From contig NZ_VWNC01000003.1 in the NCBI RefSeq assembly GCF_013387455.1, forward strand, positions 62,001 through 126,000: a stretch of 64,000 bases of DNA, in the 5' to 3' direction. The position numbers and the translations under genes are program-made. This stretch comes from Mariprofundus sp. NF (GTDB lineage Bacteria; Pseudomonadota; Zetaproteobacteria; Mariprofundales; Mariprofundaceae). Every line of letters starts with the position of its first letter. Position 1 is the first letter of the stretch. The notes under the pieces are model-generated. The model was not told the DNA's origin, did no database searches, and was given only the letters and a program-made list of their open reading frames with translations. This document shows, piece after piece, positions 34,075-45,141 of the stretch.

Positions 34075-34135
34075 ACGTATAAGTTTGCCCTATCGAGGAG
34101 ACAGGACGATTCCAGATTCACATTTAAGCACCGGT

Positions 34136-35788
34136 ATGTACACCATTCCCGCAGGCCTGTCGCATGACCAGGACCTGGTTCAGCGTATTGAGAAACTCAA
34201 TGCCATCGGTATTGCGCTCTCAGCCGAGAGTGATATGCCACGGCTTATGGAGATGATTCTCGTGGGTGCCAAAGTGATCACCCGCGCAGACGGTGGCACG
34301 CTGTATACGGTTGCAGATGATAAAAGCCTGCATTTTGAAATTGTGCGCACCAGCTCACTCGGCATCAACATGGGCGGCACCACGAAACGGGCGGTACAGT
34401 TTAAAGCTATCGCCCTCTACCACCGCGATGGCCGCCCCAACAATGAGCGCGTGGTTGCCTACTCGGCCCTGAACAATGAAACAGTTAATCTGGCCGATGT
34501 TTATGAAGACAACGGTGCTGGCTTCGACTTCACCGGACCACGTATGTTTGATGAGCGCATGAACTACCGTACCCGCTCCATGCTCTCCGTCCCCATGGTT
34601 AATCATGAAGGCAAAACCGTCGGTGTCATTCAGTTGATCAATAAACAGGGCGGCCAAAATGGTGATGTCATCGCCTTTGAGGATGACGATATCCATCTGG
34701 TGAAATCACTGGCCTCACAGGGCGCTGTGGCGCTAACCAACAAACGGTTGATTGATGATCTGAAAGCGCTGTTTGACTCCTTTGTGAAAACCATCGCAAC
34801 CGGCATCGATGAAAAGTCACCGTATACCGGCGGCCACTGTAAACGTGTTCCAGTGCTGACGCTGGCTCTGGCAGATGCCGCCAGCCAGGCAGATGGGGCA
34901 CTGGAAAGCTTCACCCTGACTGAGAAGGAACGCTACAGCCTTGAAGTGGCCTCATGGCTGCACGATTGCGGCAAACTCGTCACACCTGTGCATGTGGTTG
35001 ATAAAGCGACCAAGCTTGAGACGATCTATGATCGCATCACCCTGATCGATACCCGCTTTGAGTTACTCAAACGCGATGCCGAAATCGTCATGTTAAAGCA
35101 GTTGCTTGAGACAGGGTTAGAGGGAGCTGATGCTGAGGGCGCTGTACGAAACTATCACCGCGAGCTTGAAGATCTTAATGCCGAACGCGATTTCATTCGC
35201 CACTGCAACAAAGGTGTTGAGTCGATGGCCCCTGAGCTCAAAGAGCGGGTAAAAGCCATCGCCAAGCGCACCTGGTGCAATAGTGATGGCGAAACTGTGC
35301 CATTCTTCTCTGAAGATGAACTGAATAATCTACTGATTCAATACGGCACACTTAACGCCGATGAGCGGCAGATCATTAACGACCATATTGTCATTACCAA
35401 CAAAATGCTCAAATCGATGAAGTTCCCGCGTGATATGGAGAACGTGCCTGAATATGCAGGAAGCCATCATGAGCGCATGGATGGCAAGGGTTACCCGCTG
35501 GGCCTGACCCGCGAAGAGATGAGCATACCTGCCAGAGTGATGGCCATTGCCGATGTGTTTGAAGCACTGACCGCCAGAGATCGCCCCTATAAAGATGCCA
35601 AAAAACTCTCTGAATCGCTATCAATCCTCGGCAAGATGAAACAGCAAAACCACATCGATCCCGACCTCTTCGATCTCTTTATTGAGGAGAAGGTCTACCT
35701 CCCCTACGCCCGGGAGTTCATGGACCCTGAGCTCATCGATATCGATGAGCCCTTCGAAATCCCCGGTTACCCGTTCGACATGGAATAA
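34136..35788 (+). CDS. GAF-HD-GYP domain protein (c-di-GMP phosphodiesterase type)
   Basis: Cytoplasmic sensor-hydrolase. A GAF domain (about 20-175: ADGGTLYTV, RSMLSVPMVNHEGKTVGVIQLINK) is followed by an HD-GYP domain with SWLHDCGK (HD) and, about 170 residues on, HHERMDGKGYPLGL, then RVMAIADVFEALTARDRPYK. HD-GYP enzymes linearise c-di-GMP. A long insert (about 310-420) between the HD and GYP motifs is larger than usual. The start is unsettled: ATG 34136 lacks a ribosome site; GAGGAG (34095-34100) would fit an in-frame ATT at 34109; TTG 34085 is also in frame. Divergent from DUF5610 and likely flagellum-linked. Confidence 0.9.
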   Translation: MYTIPAGLSHDQDLVQRIEKLNAIGIALSAESDMPRLMEMILVGAKVITRADGGTLYTVADDKSLHFEIVRTSSLGINMGGTTKRAVQFKAIALYHRDGRPNNERVVAYSALNNETVNLADVYEDNGAGFDFTGPRMFDERMNYRTRSMLSVPMVNHEGKTVGVIQLINKQGGQNGDVIAFEDDDIHLVKSLASQGAVALTNKRLIDDLKALFDSFVKTIATGIDEKSPYTGGHCKRVPVLTLALADAASQADGALESFTLTEKERYSLEVASWLHDCGKLVTPVHVVDKATKLETIYDRITLIDTRFELLKRDAEIVMLKQLLETGLEGADAEGAVRNYHRELEDLNAERDFIRHCNKGVESMAPELKERVKAIAKRTWCNSDGETVPFFSEDELNNLLIQYGTLNADERQIINDHIVITNKMLKSMKFPRDMENVPEYAGSHHERMDGKGYPLGLTREEMSIPARVMAIADVFEALTARDRPYKDAKKLSESLSILGKMKQQNHIDPDLFDLFIEEKVYLPYAREFMDPELIDIDEPFEIPGYPFDME

Positions 35789-35820
35789 AAAAAAGGACTG
35801 CCAATTGGCAGCCCTTTTTA
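35787..35820. terminator. Bidirectional terminator between the HD-GYP gene and pfp
   Basis: A-run, then GGACTGCC-AATT-GGCAGCCC, then a T-run, between convergent genes. Confidence 0.8.
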
Positions 35821-35841
35821 ATTTGAAACCTGAAAATTAAA

Positions 35842-37026
35842 TCAGTAAAGCTTACCCATCTTCGGCATTTCACCAACCAGCGGGCTGATATAATCAATCC
35901 AGGCTTGGGTTACATCGTTACCGGCCTCGTTGATATACTCACCTTTCAGCTCAGTTGCTTCACGCGCCACAGTAGAGAGCGGCGTGATAAAACACTCACT
36001 GCTATAAGGTACACTGGAGAGCCTGCGAATTGCTACAGAACCCGGTTCAGCAGTTGCTACGGCGTGATTAACACCGAAATCACCTACCATGCGCGCTTCA
36101 CGAGCATCGACTTCAGAGACAATCGTCGGAAAACTGCGCTGCAGGTAACCAAAGGTATCAGCACGCACACGTACCGTTTCTCCTGCATAGGCCTCTTTCA
36201 CCTTGCCTGAAAGAAAATCACCCAATGCACCGGTACCAGAGAGCTGCAGATTACCATGAGAGTCACGTTCACCTGAGGTCATCACAGGTTCACCGGCAGC
36301 GTTGGTAATACCTTCTGAGACAGCCACCACACAGCGACCATACTTGGCCATCGCCGCTTTTACATCAGCCTGGAACTGAGTCACATCAAAGGTACGCTCA
36401 GGCACATAGATCAGATGCGGGCCATCACCCTCATCCTGACGTGCCATTGCCGATGCAGCAGTCAGGAAACCGGCATCACGGCCCATTACCACGTTGATTT
36501 TGACACCGGCAAGGGCTGCGTTATCACGATCATCACCCATGAATGCCAGTGCTACAAATTTCGCAGCTGAGGCAAAACCCGGGCAGTGATCGGTAACACG
36601 CAGATCGTTATCAATCGTTTTAGGGATATGGATGGTGCAGAAATCGTAGTTCGCCTCTTTGGCCATCTCGGCGATAATATGGGCGGTTTCAGCAGAGTCG
36701 TTGCCACCTATATAGAAGAAGTAACGTACATCATGCTTTTTAAACACTTCAAAAACGCGCTCGCATTCTGCTCTGCCGGGTTTCAGGCGTACCGAACCCA
36801 GACCAGCAGCAGGTGTGGCCGCAACAATCTCAAGCTCTTCATCACTCTGCGTGGTCAGGTCGATGAAATCCTCTTTCATAATACCCGCGATACCGTGGTG
36901 TGCACCGAGAATGCCTGTAATGTCGGACTGCTTCCTGGCGGCCAGCACAGCGCCCACCAGCGACTGATTAATAACTGCCGTCGGACCTCCGGATTGTCCG
37001 ATCACCATCTTACCTTTCAAAGCCAT
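35842..37026 (-). CDS. pfp: 6-phosphofructokinase, PPi-dependent type
   Basis: Phosphofructokinase-fold enzyme of 394 residues. Seen: GQSGGPTAVINQSL at the N-terminus, YIGGNDSAETA near 98, and IPKTIDNDL near 125. The Asp after GGN and the Lys in PKTIDND mark PPi-dependent enzymes (ATP enzymes have GGDGS and GTIDND), so it is likely reversible between fructose-6-P and fructose-1,6-bisP using pyrophosphate. Start ATG 37026 with AGGAGGG 6 bases upstream; the frame continues 5' without support. It lies next to the glpX-tkt-gap-pgk block and faces away from it. Confidence 0.88.
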   Translation of the reverse strand: MALKGKMVIGQSGGPTAVINQSLVGAVLAARKQSDITGILGAHHGIAGIMKEDFIDLTTQSDEELEIVAATPAAGLGSVRLKPGRAECERVFEVFKKHDVRYFFYIGGNDSAETAHIIAEMAKEANYDFCTIHIPKTIDNDLRVTDHCPGFASAAKFVALAFMGDDRDNAALAGVKINVVMGRDAGFLTAASAMARQDEGDGPHLIYVPERTFDVTQFQADVKAAMAKYGRCVVAVSEGITNAAGEPVMTSGERDSHGNLQLSGTGALGDFLSGKVKEAYAGETVRVRADTFGYLQRSFPTIVSEVDAREARMVGDFGVNHAVATAEPGSVAIRRLSSVPYSSECFITPLSTVAREATELKGEYINEAGNDVTQAWIDYISPLVGEMPKMGKLY

Positions 37027-37127
37027 GATTAGCCCTCCTATGATTGGCACGGCATAATAGCGACTTATGGGTCGTATGACACCCCTCTTTTTTGTAAAAC
37101 TAAAGATCAATCCAAGGAATGATATAG

Positions 37128-37934
37128 ATGACCTTTGAACAGCAACTGGAACAGCTATCCGCAATCCTGATCAGAGCTGGCCGGGAGATTATCATGCCCG
37201 CTTATGCCCTCGCTGTGCAGACAACACGCAAAGCCGACGGTTCGGTGGTGACAGAGACAGATTTGGCCTGTCAGCACTTTATCGAGCAGGAGCTGCTCAA
37301 AATCGACCCGAAGATCGGCTTTCTCGGTGAAGAGATGAGCCAAGCCCAGCAGTTAAACTGTCTACAGCAGAGAGGCGGCACATTCTGGTGCCTTGACCCA
37401 CTCGATGGCACCACCAACTTTGCAACCTCCTTTCCCGGTTTCTCCATCTCTCTGGCTCTGATCAGAAATGGCAGCGTTGAACTTGCCTGCATTCATGACC
37501 CGGTCCGCTCAGAAACATTCTCTGCATTTCTCGGTGGTGGTGCTTTTCTTAATGGCCAGAGCATCCACTGCTCAGAAGAGGTTGAACTGAGCAACAGTGT
37601 TGGTTTTATCGACTTTAAACGCCTGCAGAAAGAGACCGCCAGCCGCTTTGCCACTGAGAAGATCTATCGCAGCCAGCGTAATGTCGGCAGCTGCGCACTG
37701 GAGTGGGCATGGCTGGCAGCCGGACGTGGCCAGTTTATTATCCATGGTGGTGAAAAACTTTGGGATTTTGCAGCCGGTAGCCTGCTGGCCTCTGAGGCGG
37801 GGTGCTATGTGGGTGATTTTTTCGCAACAGAACTGTTTCCGACCTCCTCCCTCTCATCCCCCATTCTGGCCACCTGCAGCCGCTCCCTTCAGGCAGAGCT
37901 GAAACAGCAACTGAGATGTGAACCTCCTATATAA
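37128..37934 (+). CDS. Inositol-monophosphatase-family phosphatase
   Basis: Mg/Li-sensitive phosphatase fold (IMPase/CysQ/FBPase-IV group). Seen: GEE at about residue 66-68, the metal motif DPLDGTTNFATSFPGFSISLAL near 88, and the C-terminal ligand WDFAAGSLLASEAG near 213. 268 residues, cytoplasmic. The substrate could be inositol phosphate, 3'-phosphoadenosine 5'-phosphate or a sugar bisphosphate; context in a sugar-phosphate cluster beside glpX slightly favours a sugar phosphate, but this is inference. Divergent from pfp. Confidence 0.85.
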   Translation: MTFEQQLEQLSAILIRAGREIIMPAYALAVQTTRKADGSVVTETDLACQHFIEQELLKIDPKIGFLGEEMSQAQQLNCLQQRGGTFWCLDPLDGTTNFATSFPGFSISLALIRNGSVELACIHDPVRSETFSAFLGGGAFLNGQSIHCSEEVELSNSVGFIDFKRLQKETASRFATEKIYRSQRNVGSCALEWAWLAAGRGQFIIHGGEKLWDFAAGSLLASEAGCYVGDFFATELFPTSSLSSPILATCSRSLQAELKQQLRCEPPI

Positions 37935-38041
37935 ATAAAGTACTTTTTTACCTACGCCATTCGGGGTCGCATTTTACAGATAAAACAGCTAGGATGCGGT
38001 TGCTAAAAATTTAGCGTCTTTGTATTTTATGAGGGGGAAAC

Positions 38042-38995
38042 ATGGGAAGCGTTTGCGATCTTAAGATTGATCTGGTGGAAGTGTGTGAGGCAGCAGCCCG
38101 CGCTTGTGCCCCGTTTGTAGGTTCCGGCCAGAAGGATGAGGGCGATGGCCTGGCAGTTGATGCCATGCGCGAGCGCATCAATCAGGTGAAGATGAAAGGT
38201 GTGGTTGTCATTGGCGAAGGTGCCAAGGATGAGGCCCCTGCCCTGTATGACGACGAACCAGTCGGAACAGGTGAAGGTGTTGGCGTTGATATCGCCGTTG
38301 ACCCGATTGAGGGCACAAACCTGTTCGCCAAGGATATGCCCGGCTCTATCGTAACGCTGGCAGCAGCTCCTGCAGGTTCGATGTATCGCCCGGGTGCATG
38401 CTTCTATATGGACAAGCAGGTTTATCCAAAAGCAGCACGTGGCAAAATTGATCCGGAAGCACCGGTAGCAGATCGTCTGCATGCGCTTGCCAAGGCACTG
38501 GGTAAAGACATCAGAGAGATTCGCGTATTCATCCTCGATAAACCTCGTCACCAAGAGATGATTCAGGAAGTTTATGCTTGTGGCGCCAAGGTTCGTCTGG
38601 CGACTGATGGTGATGTAAATGGTGCGATTCAGGCTGTATTGAACATGGGTTCTGATGCGCTGTTCGGCATTGGCGGCACACCTGAAGGTATCGTGACTGC
38701 CTGTGCGGCCCGTGCAATGGGCGCAGAGATGTTCGGTCGCATGGCTCCTCAGAAAGATTTTGAGATCAAGCTGTGTGAAGAAGAAGGCATCGACACCAAG
38801 CGTATCATCACCCGTGATGAACTCGTGACCTCTGACGACTGCATGTTTGTTGCAACTGGCCTGACCAGTGGCGCATACTGTCACCACGTTAAGGTTGGCA
38901 GTGATGCTGATGGCCGCTATATGACCACAGACACCGTTGTACTCTCCGGTTCTGTTGGCAATATCAGGCGCGTTCAGACCACACTGCACGTTTAA
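38042..38995 (+). CDS. glpX: Fructose-1,6-bisphosphatase class II (possibly bifunctional FBP/SBPase)
   Basis: Dephosphorylates fructose-1,6-bisP and, in cyanobacterial and some autotrophic members, sedoheptulose-1,7-bisP. Seen: KDEGDGLAVDAMR, GEGAKDEAPALYDDE near 60, VDIAVDPIEGTNLFAKDMPGSI near 83, GGTPEGIVTACA near 204, and C-terminal SDDCMFVATGLTSG near 261. 317 residues. GAGGGGG lies 6 bases before the ATG. First gene of the plus-strand carbon block; the palindrome GCTAAA-AA-TTTAGC sits in its leader (38002-38015). Followed by transketolase, which fits ribulose-5-P regeneration. Confidence 0.95.
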   Translation: MGSVCDLKIDLVEVCEAAARACAPFVGSGQKDEGDGLAVDAMRERINQVKMKGVVVIGEGAKDEAPALYDDEPVGTGEGVGVDIAVDPIEGTNLFAKDMPGSIVTLAAAPAGSMYRPGACFYMDKQVYPKAARGKIDPEAPVADRLHALAKALGKDIREIRVFILDKPRHQEMIQEVYACGAKVRLATDGDVNGAIQAVLNMGSDALFGIGGTPEGIVTACAARAMGAEMFGRMAPQKDFEIKLCEEEGIDTKRIITRDELVTSDDCMFVATGLTSGAYCHHVKVGSDADGRYMTTDTVVLSGSVGNIRRVQTTLHV

Positions 38996-39072
38996 TCACT
39001 AAAAATATTTTAGCAATTAAACAACCATCATAAGTTAATCTTATGGAAAAAATAATAACTACTGATTTGGCA

Positions 39073-39098
39073 CGAATAGTTGCATCTGCAACTATTCG
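39073..39098. promoter_or_regulatory. Perfect 12-bp inverted repeat upstream of tkt
   Basis: CGAATAGTTGCA and TGCAACTATTCG flank a 2-base centre in the 142-bp glpX-tkt gap, 40 bp before the transketolase start. It could be an operator for a dimeric regulator or a leader hairpin. The loop is too tight for a good RNA hairpin, which favours a DNA site. Confidence 0.5.
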
Positions 39099-39137
39099 CC
39101 AGCACAACTCTAAACATATATAAGGGGAACATAGCAT

Positions 39138-41126
39138 ATGAGTAATAGCAGCCGTAGACACCTGGCCAATGCCGTTCGCGCTCTTGCGATGGATAGCGTT
39201 CAGAAAGCAAACTCGGGACATCCGGGTGCACCAATGGGCATGGCGGATATCGCCGAAGTCCTTTGGAATGATTACATGAAGCACAACCCGACCAACCCGA
39301 AATGGGCTGATCGCGACCGCTTCATCCTCTCTAATGGTCATGGCTCTATGCTGATCTACTCTCTGCTGCACCTGACCGGTTACGATCTGGGCATGGAAGA
39401 TCTTAAGCAGTTCCGTCAGCTGCACTCTCGCACACCAGGTCACCCGGAGTACGGTTACGCACCAGGCGTTGAGACCACAACCGGCCCTCTGGGTCAGGGT
39501 ATCACCAACGGTGTTGGTATGGCACTGGCAGAGAAGACTCTGGCTGCACAGTTCAATAAGCCAGGTCACGAAATTGTTGATCACAACACCTACGTATTCC
39601 TCGGCGATGGCTGCCTGATGGAAGGTATCTCTCATGAAGCTTGTTCTCTGGCCGGCACACTGGGTCTGGGCAAACTGATCGCGTTCTGGGATGACAACGG
39701 CATCTCAATTGATGGTGAAGTTGAAGGCTGGTTCACTGATGATACACCGGGCCGCTTTGAAGCATACGGTTGGCAGGTTATTCGCGGTGTTGATGGCCAT
39801 GATGCTGAAGAGATCAAACAGGCAATCGAAACTGCTAAAGCAGAAACCGGCAAACCAACGATGGTCTGCTGCAAAACTGTGATCGGTTTCGGCTCTCCAA
39901 ACATGGCTGGCACACATGACTGTCATGGCGCAGCTCTGGGTGATGAAGAGATCGCACTGGTTCGTAAAGAGCTGGGTTGGGATCACGCACCATTTGAAAT
40001 CCCTGCAGATGTATATGCTGGCTGGGACAATAAAGAAGCTGGCGCTGCCGCTGAATCTGACTGGGATGCTCGTTTCGCTGCATATGCGGCTGAGTTCCCT
40101 GCAGAAGCTGCAGAGTACACACGTCGTATTAACAACGAGCTGTCTGCTGACTGGGACGCTGGCGCTGATGCATTCATCGCTGAAGTTGCTGCCAAGGGTG
40201 AAACCATCGCATCACGTAAAGCTTCACAGAATGCCATTGAAGGCCTGGCTAAGATCACCCCTGAATTCCTGGGTGGCTCAGCTGACCTTGCCGGTTCAAA
40301 CCTGACACTTTGGTCTGGCGCAAAACCAGTCATCAACGATCCTGCCGGCAACTATGTAAACTACGGTGTACGTGAGTTCGGCATGGCTGCCATGATTAAT
40401 GGCATCTCCCTGCATGGCGGCTTTGTACCTTACGGTGCAACCTTCCTGATGTTCTCAGAGTATGCACGTAACGCACTGCGTATGGCTGCACTGATGAAAG
40501 TAGGCCATATCGAAGTATTTACTCATGACTCGATTGGTCTGGGCGAAGATGGCCCTACCCATCAGCCTGTTGAGCAGACTGCAACACTGCGCATGATTCC
40601 AAACATGGATGTATGGCGCCCTTGTGATGCTGTTGAATCTTCAGTGGCCTGGAAAGTTGCAATCAAGAATCAGACTGGCCCTACTTCACTGATCTTCTCA
40701 CGTCAGAACCTTCCACATCAGGATCGTTCAGCTGACCAGATCGCACTGATCGAGCGCGGTGGTTATATCCTCAAAGATTCAAACGGCACACCTGATGTAA
40801 TCATCATCGCAACCGGTTCTGAAGTATCTCTGGCTATGGAAGCAGCAGCTGCATCAGATAAGAACGTCCGTGTTGTATCTATGCCATCCACCAACGTTTT
40901 TGATAATCAGGATGCAGCCTACAAAGAGTCTGTACTGCCAGCATCTGTGGCTGCACGTGTTGCAGTTGAAGCAGGTGTTACCGGTTTCTGGGCGAAGTAT
41001 GTTGGTCTCAACGGTAAAGTGATCGGTATCGATACCTTTGGTGAGTCAGCTCCAGCTGGTGAACTGTACAAACTGTTTGGCATTACCACTGAGGCAGTAG
41101 TCGCAGCGGTTAACGAAGTAGCATAA
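39138..41126 (+). CDS. tkt: Transketolase
   Basis: ThDP enzyme transferring two-carbon units in the Calvin and pentose-phosphate cycles. Seen: [19 protein letters not shown] near 27, [18 protein letters not shown] near 116, the ThDP motif [13 protein letters not shown]...WDDNGI near 156-190, and the pyrimidine-domain [18 protein letters not shown] near 466. Full length (662). Codons are strongly biased, as expected for a highly expressed gene. AGGGGAA precedes the ATG. A hairpin lies between it and gap. Confidence 0.98.
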   Translation: MSNSSRRHLANAVRALAMDSVQKANSGHPGAPMGMADIAEVLWNDYMKHNPTNPKWADRDRFILSNGHGSMLIYSLLHLTGYDLGMEDLKQFRQLHSRTPGHPEYGYAPGVETTTGPLGQGITNGVGMALAEKTLAAQFNKPGHEIVDHNTYVFLGDGCLMEGISHEACSLAGTLGLGKLIAFWDDNGISIDGEVEGWFTDDTPGRFEAYGWQVIRGVDGHDAEEIKQAIETAKAETGKPTMVCCKTVIGFGSPNMAGTHDCHGAALGDEEIALVRKELGWDHAPFEIPADVYAGWDNKEAGAAAESDWDARFAAYAAEFPAEAAEYTRRINNELSADWDAGADAFIAEVAAKGETIASRKASQNAIEGLAKITPEFLGGSADLAGSNLTLWSGAKPVINDPAGNYVNYGVREFGMAAMINGISLHGGFVPYGATFLMFSEYARNALRMAALMKVGHIEVFTHDSIGLGEDGPTHQPVEQTATLRMIPNMDVWRPCDAVESSVAWKVAIKNQTGPTSLIFSRQNLPHQDRSADQIALIERGGYILKDSNGTPDVIIIATGSEVSLAMEAAAASDKNVRVVSMPSTNVFDNQDAAYKESVLPASVAARVAVEAGVTGFWAKYVGLNGKVIGIDTFGESAPAGELYKLFGITTEAVVAAVNEVA

Positions 41127-41143
41127 ATCAACGTTTATTGGAC

Positions 41144-41188
41144 TTTTTCTGCCTTTCGACTATATATCACGGTTGAAGGGCAGAAAAA
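41144..41188 (+). terminator. Hairpin between tkt and gap
   Basis: Arms TTTTTCTGCC-TTCGAC and GGTTGAA-GGGCAGAAAAA with a 10-base AT loop. No uninterrupted T-run follows on the plus strand, so it may attenuate or protect RNA rather than end transcription fully. Confidence 0.5.
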
Positions 41189-41215
41189 TCCACAACGTGT
41201 TTCATATTAGATTAA

Positions 41216-42244
<1,029 letters not shown>

Positions 42245-42252
42245 AGTAACAG

Positions 42253-42279
42253 AACGTGGGGGCTTCGGTCCCCACGTTT
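42253..42279 (+). terminator. Rho-independent terminator after gap
   Basis: AACGTGGGG-GCTTCGGT-CCCCACGTT with a stable UUCG-type loop, then TTG. Strong stem, short T-run. Confidence 0.8.
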
Positions 42280-42417
42280 GTCATTGCCTGTTTGCAAATT
42301 TAAGGGGAAAGCAAGCTGGCAGCGACAAACGTTCATACGTTGTTGTACAATCCCAAGTCATCACCTTGTTATCTTTTTTGACAACGGTGTGATCTATTTA
42401 TCTTAAAGGAGTAGAGA

Positions 42418-43596
42418 ATGTCTGTAATTAAAATGACCGACCTTGACCTTGCTGGTAAGCGCGTATTGATCCGCGAAGACCTCAATGTGCCGATTAAAGA
42501 TGGTAAAGTAACATCTGATGCCCGTATTCGTGCATCGATGCCAACTATCACCCACGCGGCCAATGCTGGTGGCAAGGTTATGCTGATGTCTCATGTTGGA
42601 CGCCCTACCGAAGGCGAGTTCAGCGAAGAGAACTCTCTACAGCCTGTAGCTGATCATATCGCAGGCCTACTGGGTAAACCTGTACGCCTGATCCGCGACT
42701 ACCTTGATGGTGGCTTCGATGTTGCTGACGGTGAAGTCGTACTGCTTGAAAACGTGCGTTTCAACGCAGGCGAAGGTAAGAACAATGAAGAGCTCTCCAG
42801 GAAATATGCAGCCCTGTGTGACATCTATGTGATGGATGCATTCGGTACTGCCCATCGTGCCCAGGCATCTACCCACGGCGCTGGTGTTTACGCACCTGTT
42901 GCATGTGCAGGTCCGCTGCTGGCTGGTGAGCTGGAAGCGCTTGGTAAAGCACTGGATAATCCTGCACGCCCGATGGTTGCCATCGTAGGCGGCTCCAAGG
43001 TCTCTACCAAATTGACCGTGCTTGAATCACTGGCCACAAAAGTGGATCAGCTGGTTGTTGGCGGTGGTATCGCTAACACCTTTATCGCTGCTGCAGGTTA
43101 CCCTGTAGGTAAATCCCTCTATGAAGCGGATCTGATTGATACCTGCAAACGTCTGACTGCTGATGCAATCGCCAACGGCGGCAGCATTCCTGTACCAACT
43201 GATATCGTTTGTGCCAAAGAGTTCTCCCCTACCGCTGCTGCAACACTGAAAGCTGCTGATGAGTGCCTTGATGATGACATGATCTTTGATATCGGCCCTG
43301 ATTCTGCTGCTGCACTGGCTGAGATTATCATGAATGCCGGTACCATCGTATGGAACGGCCCTGTAGGCGTATTTGAATTCGATCAGTTCGGCGAAGGCAC
43401 CAAAGCGATCTCACTTGCCATTGCTGAGTCTTCAGCATTCTCTATCGCAGGTGGCGGTGACACACTGGCTGCAGTAGACAAATACGGCATCGCAGACAAA
43501 GTTTCCTATATCTCCACCGGTGGTGGTGCATTCCTTGAGTTCCTGGAAGGCAAAGCACTGCCAGCAGTTACTATGCTAGAGGAGAGAGCAGCCTAA
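42418..43596 (+). CDS. pgk: Phosphoglycerate kinase
   Basis: Transfers phosphate between ATP and 3-phosphoglycerate. Seen: [25 protein letters not shown] near 59, [14 protein letters not shown] near 107, [10 protein letters not shown] near 194, and C-terminal [18 protein letters not shown]...[12 protein letters not shown]. 392 residues. AAAGGAG precedes the ATG. Its stop is immediately followed by the pyk start, so the two are co-translated. Confidence 0.98.
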   Translation: MSVIKMTDLDLAGKRVLIREDLNVPIKDGKVTSDARIRASMPTITHAANAGGKVMLMSHVGRPTEGEFSEENSLQPVADHIAGLLGKPVRLIRDYLDGGFDVADGEVVLLENVRFNAGEGKNNEELSRKYAALCDIYVMDAFGTAHRAQASTHGAGVYAPVACAGPLLAGELEALGKALDNPARPMVAIVGGSKVSTKLTVLESLATKVDQLVVGGGIANTFIAAAGYPVGKSLYEADLIDTCKRLTADAIANGGSIPVPTDIVCAKEFSPTAAATLKAADECLDDDMIFDIGPDSAAALAEIIMNAGTIVWNGPVGVFEFDQFGEGTKAISLAIAESSAFSIAGGGDTLAAVDKYGIADKVSYISTGGGAFLEFLEGKALPAVTMLEERAA

Positions 43597-45051
43597 GTGA
43601 CTGAATTTCGTAGAACTAAAATTGTAGCAACACTCGGTCCAGCCTCTGAATCTCCAGAGGTTTTGGACCAGCTTATCAAGGCCGGTGTGAACGTTGTTCG
43701 CCTGAACTTCTCACACGGTTCAGCTGAAGATCACAGAAATCGTGCTGAAAGTGTCCGCACTGCGGCCAAGAATAACGGCGTTTGCGTTGGTATCCTAGCT
43801 GATATGCAGGGTCCTAAGATCCGCATCGGCAAGTATAAAAACGGCAAGACGTTCCTGACTCAGGGCCAGAAGTACATTATTGATGGTGCTTTGGGTCTGG
43901 ATGACGGTGATGATGAACGTGTAGGTCTGACCTATAAGGAACTGGTTGGTGATGTTGTCCCCGGTGCCCGCCTACTGCTCAATGATGGCCTGATTGCCAT
44001 GGATGTAGATGATATTATCGGTCAGGAAATTCACTGTACCGTTATCGTTGGTGGCGTTCTATCCAACAATAAAGGCATCAATCGTGCCGGTGGTGGTCTC
44101 TCTGCTGCCGCCCTTACCGACAAGGACAAGGAAGATATCAAAGTAGCCTGTGCCATTGGCGTAGACTACATTGCCATCTCCTTCCCTCGTGATGGTGCTG
44201 ACATGGAGTATGCCCGTTCACTGGTACGCGCAGAGGGCAGCAATGCCGGTCTGGTTGCCAAAGTTGAGCGTGCAGAAGCGGTAGAGAATCTGGATAGTAT
44301 TCTTGAAGCTTCTGATGTGGTGATGGTTGCCCGTGGTGATTTGGGTGTTGAGATCGGCGATGCAGCTGTACCGCCGGTACAGAAACGTATTCTGCGCGAA
44401 GCACCCAAGCACAATACGCCGGTGATTGTTGCAACTCAGATGATGGAATCGATGTGTGAAAACCCGATCCCGACACGAGCAGAGGTCAACGATGTAGCCA
44501 ATGCCGTACTGGATGGCACCGATGCAATTATGCTCTCCGGAGAGACTGCTGCTGGTAAATATCCGGTTTTGGCTGTGCAGGCGATGCATCGCACCTGTAT
44601 TGAGACAGAGAAGCAGAAGGTTCTGCCCTCCTCCTCAACACGTGATCCTCGCTTCCCGCCACACTCGATCGATGAGTGTATGGCCCGTCAGGCCATGGAA
44701 GCATCACATATGATGCCGATTTCGGCGATTGCCTCATTCACACAGAGTGGCAACACCGTACTGTATATGTCCCGTCATCTGACCAAGTGCCCGATCTACG
44801 CACTGACTCCGTTGGGAGAAACTGCAGGCCGGGTAACATTGTTCAGAAACGTCATCCCGAAACCGGTTAGTCTTGATTACGGTGAAAAGGATGCACCACA
44901 GGCAACCCGCGACATCGTATCGATGATGCTCTACGACGAACTGGTTGAAAATGACGATCTGGTCATATTCACGCTTGGTACACCAATGGGCAAAGCTGGT
45001 GGAACAAACACAATGAAGATTATCCGTGTTGGAGAAGTCTTCAACGACTGA
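43597..45051 (+). CDS. pyk: Pyruvate kinase
   Basis: Makes pyruvate and ATP from phosphoenolpyruvate. Seen: RTKIVATLGPASESP, RLNFSHGS near 35, ADMQGPKIRIG near 68, the Mg/substrate loop VMVARGDLGVEI near 245, and ATQMMESMCENPIPTRAEVNDVANAVLDGTDAIMLSGETA-type block near 283. 484 residues, with a C-terminal allosteric domain. GTG start directly after the pgk stop; GAGGAGAG lies in the end of pgk. Confidence 0.96.
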   Translation: MTEFRRTKIVATLGPASESPEVLDQLIKAGVNVVRLNFSHGSAEDHRNRAESVRTAAKNNGVCVGILADMQGPKIRIGKYKNGKTFLTQGQKYIIDGALGLDDGDDERVGLTYKELVGDVVPGARLLLNDGLIAMDVDDIIGQEIHCTVIVGGVLSNNKGINRAGGGLSAAALTDKDKEDIKVACAIGVDYIAISFPRDGADMEYARSLVRAEGSNAGLVAKVERAEAVENLDSILEASDVVMVARGDLGVEIGDAAVPPVQKRILREAPKHNTPVIVATQMMESMCENPIPTRAEVNDVANAVLDGTDAIMLSGETAAGKYPVLAVQAMHRTCIETEKQKVLPSSSTRDPRFPPHSIDECMARQAMEASHMMPISAIASFTQSGNTVLYMSRHLTKCPIYALTPLGETAGRVTLFRNVIPKPVSLDYGEKDAPQATRDIVSMMLYDELVENDDLVIFTLGTPMGKAGGTNTMKIIRVGEVFND

Positions 45052-45141
45052 AATCGATTGATTTCAGGACTCGTCAGGGTCAAAGTATAGGGTAAGTATT
45101 TTTTTGGGGTTAAGACCCGCTTAAAACATAAGGAGGAAGAA

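Noticed and set aside
38027-38989. 320-codon antisense frame over glpX
   Set aside because: Shadow of the real gene; no family pattern and no ribosome site.
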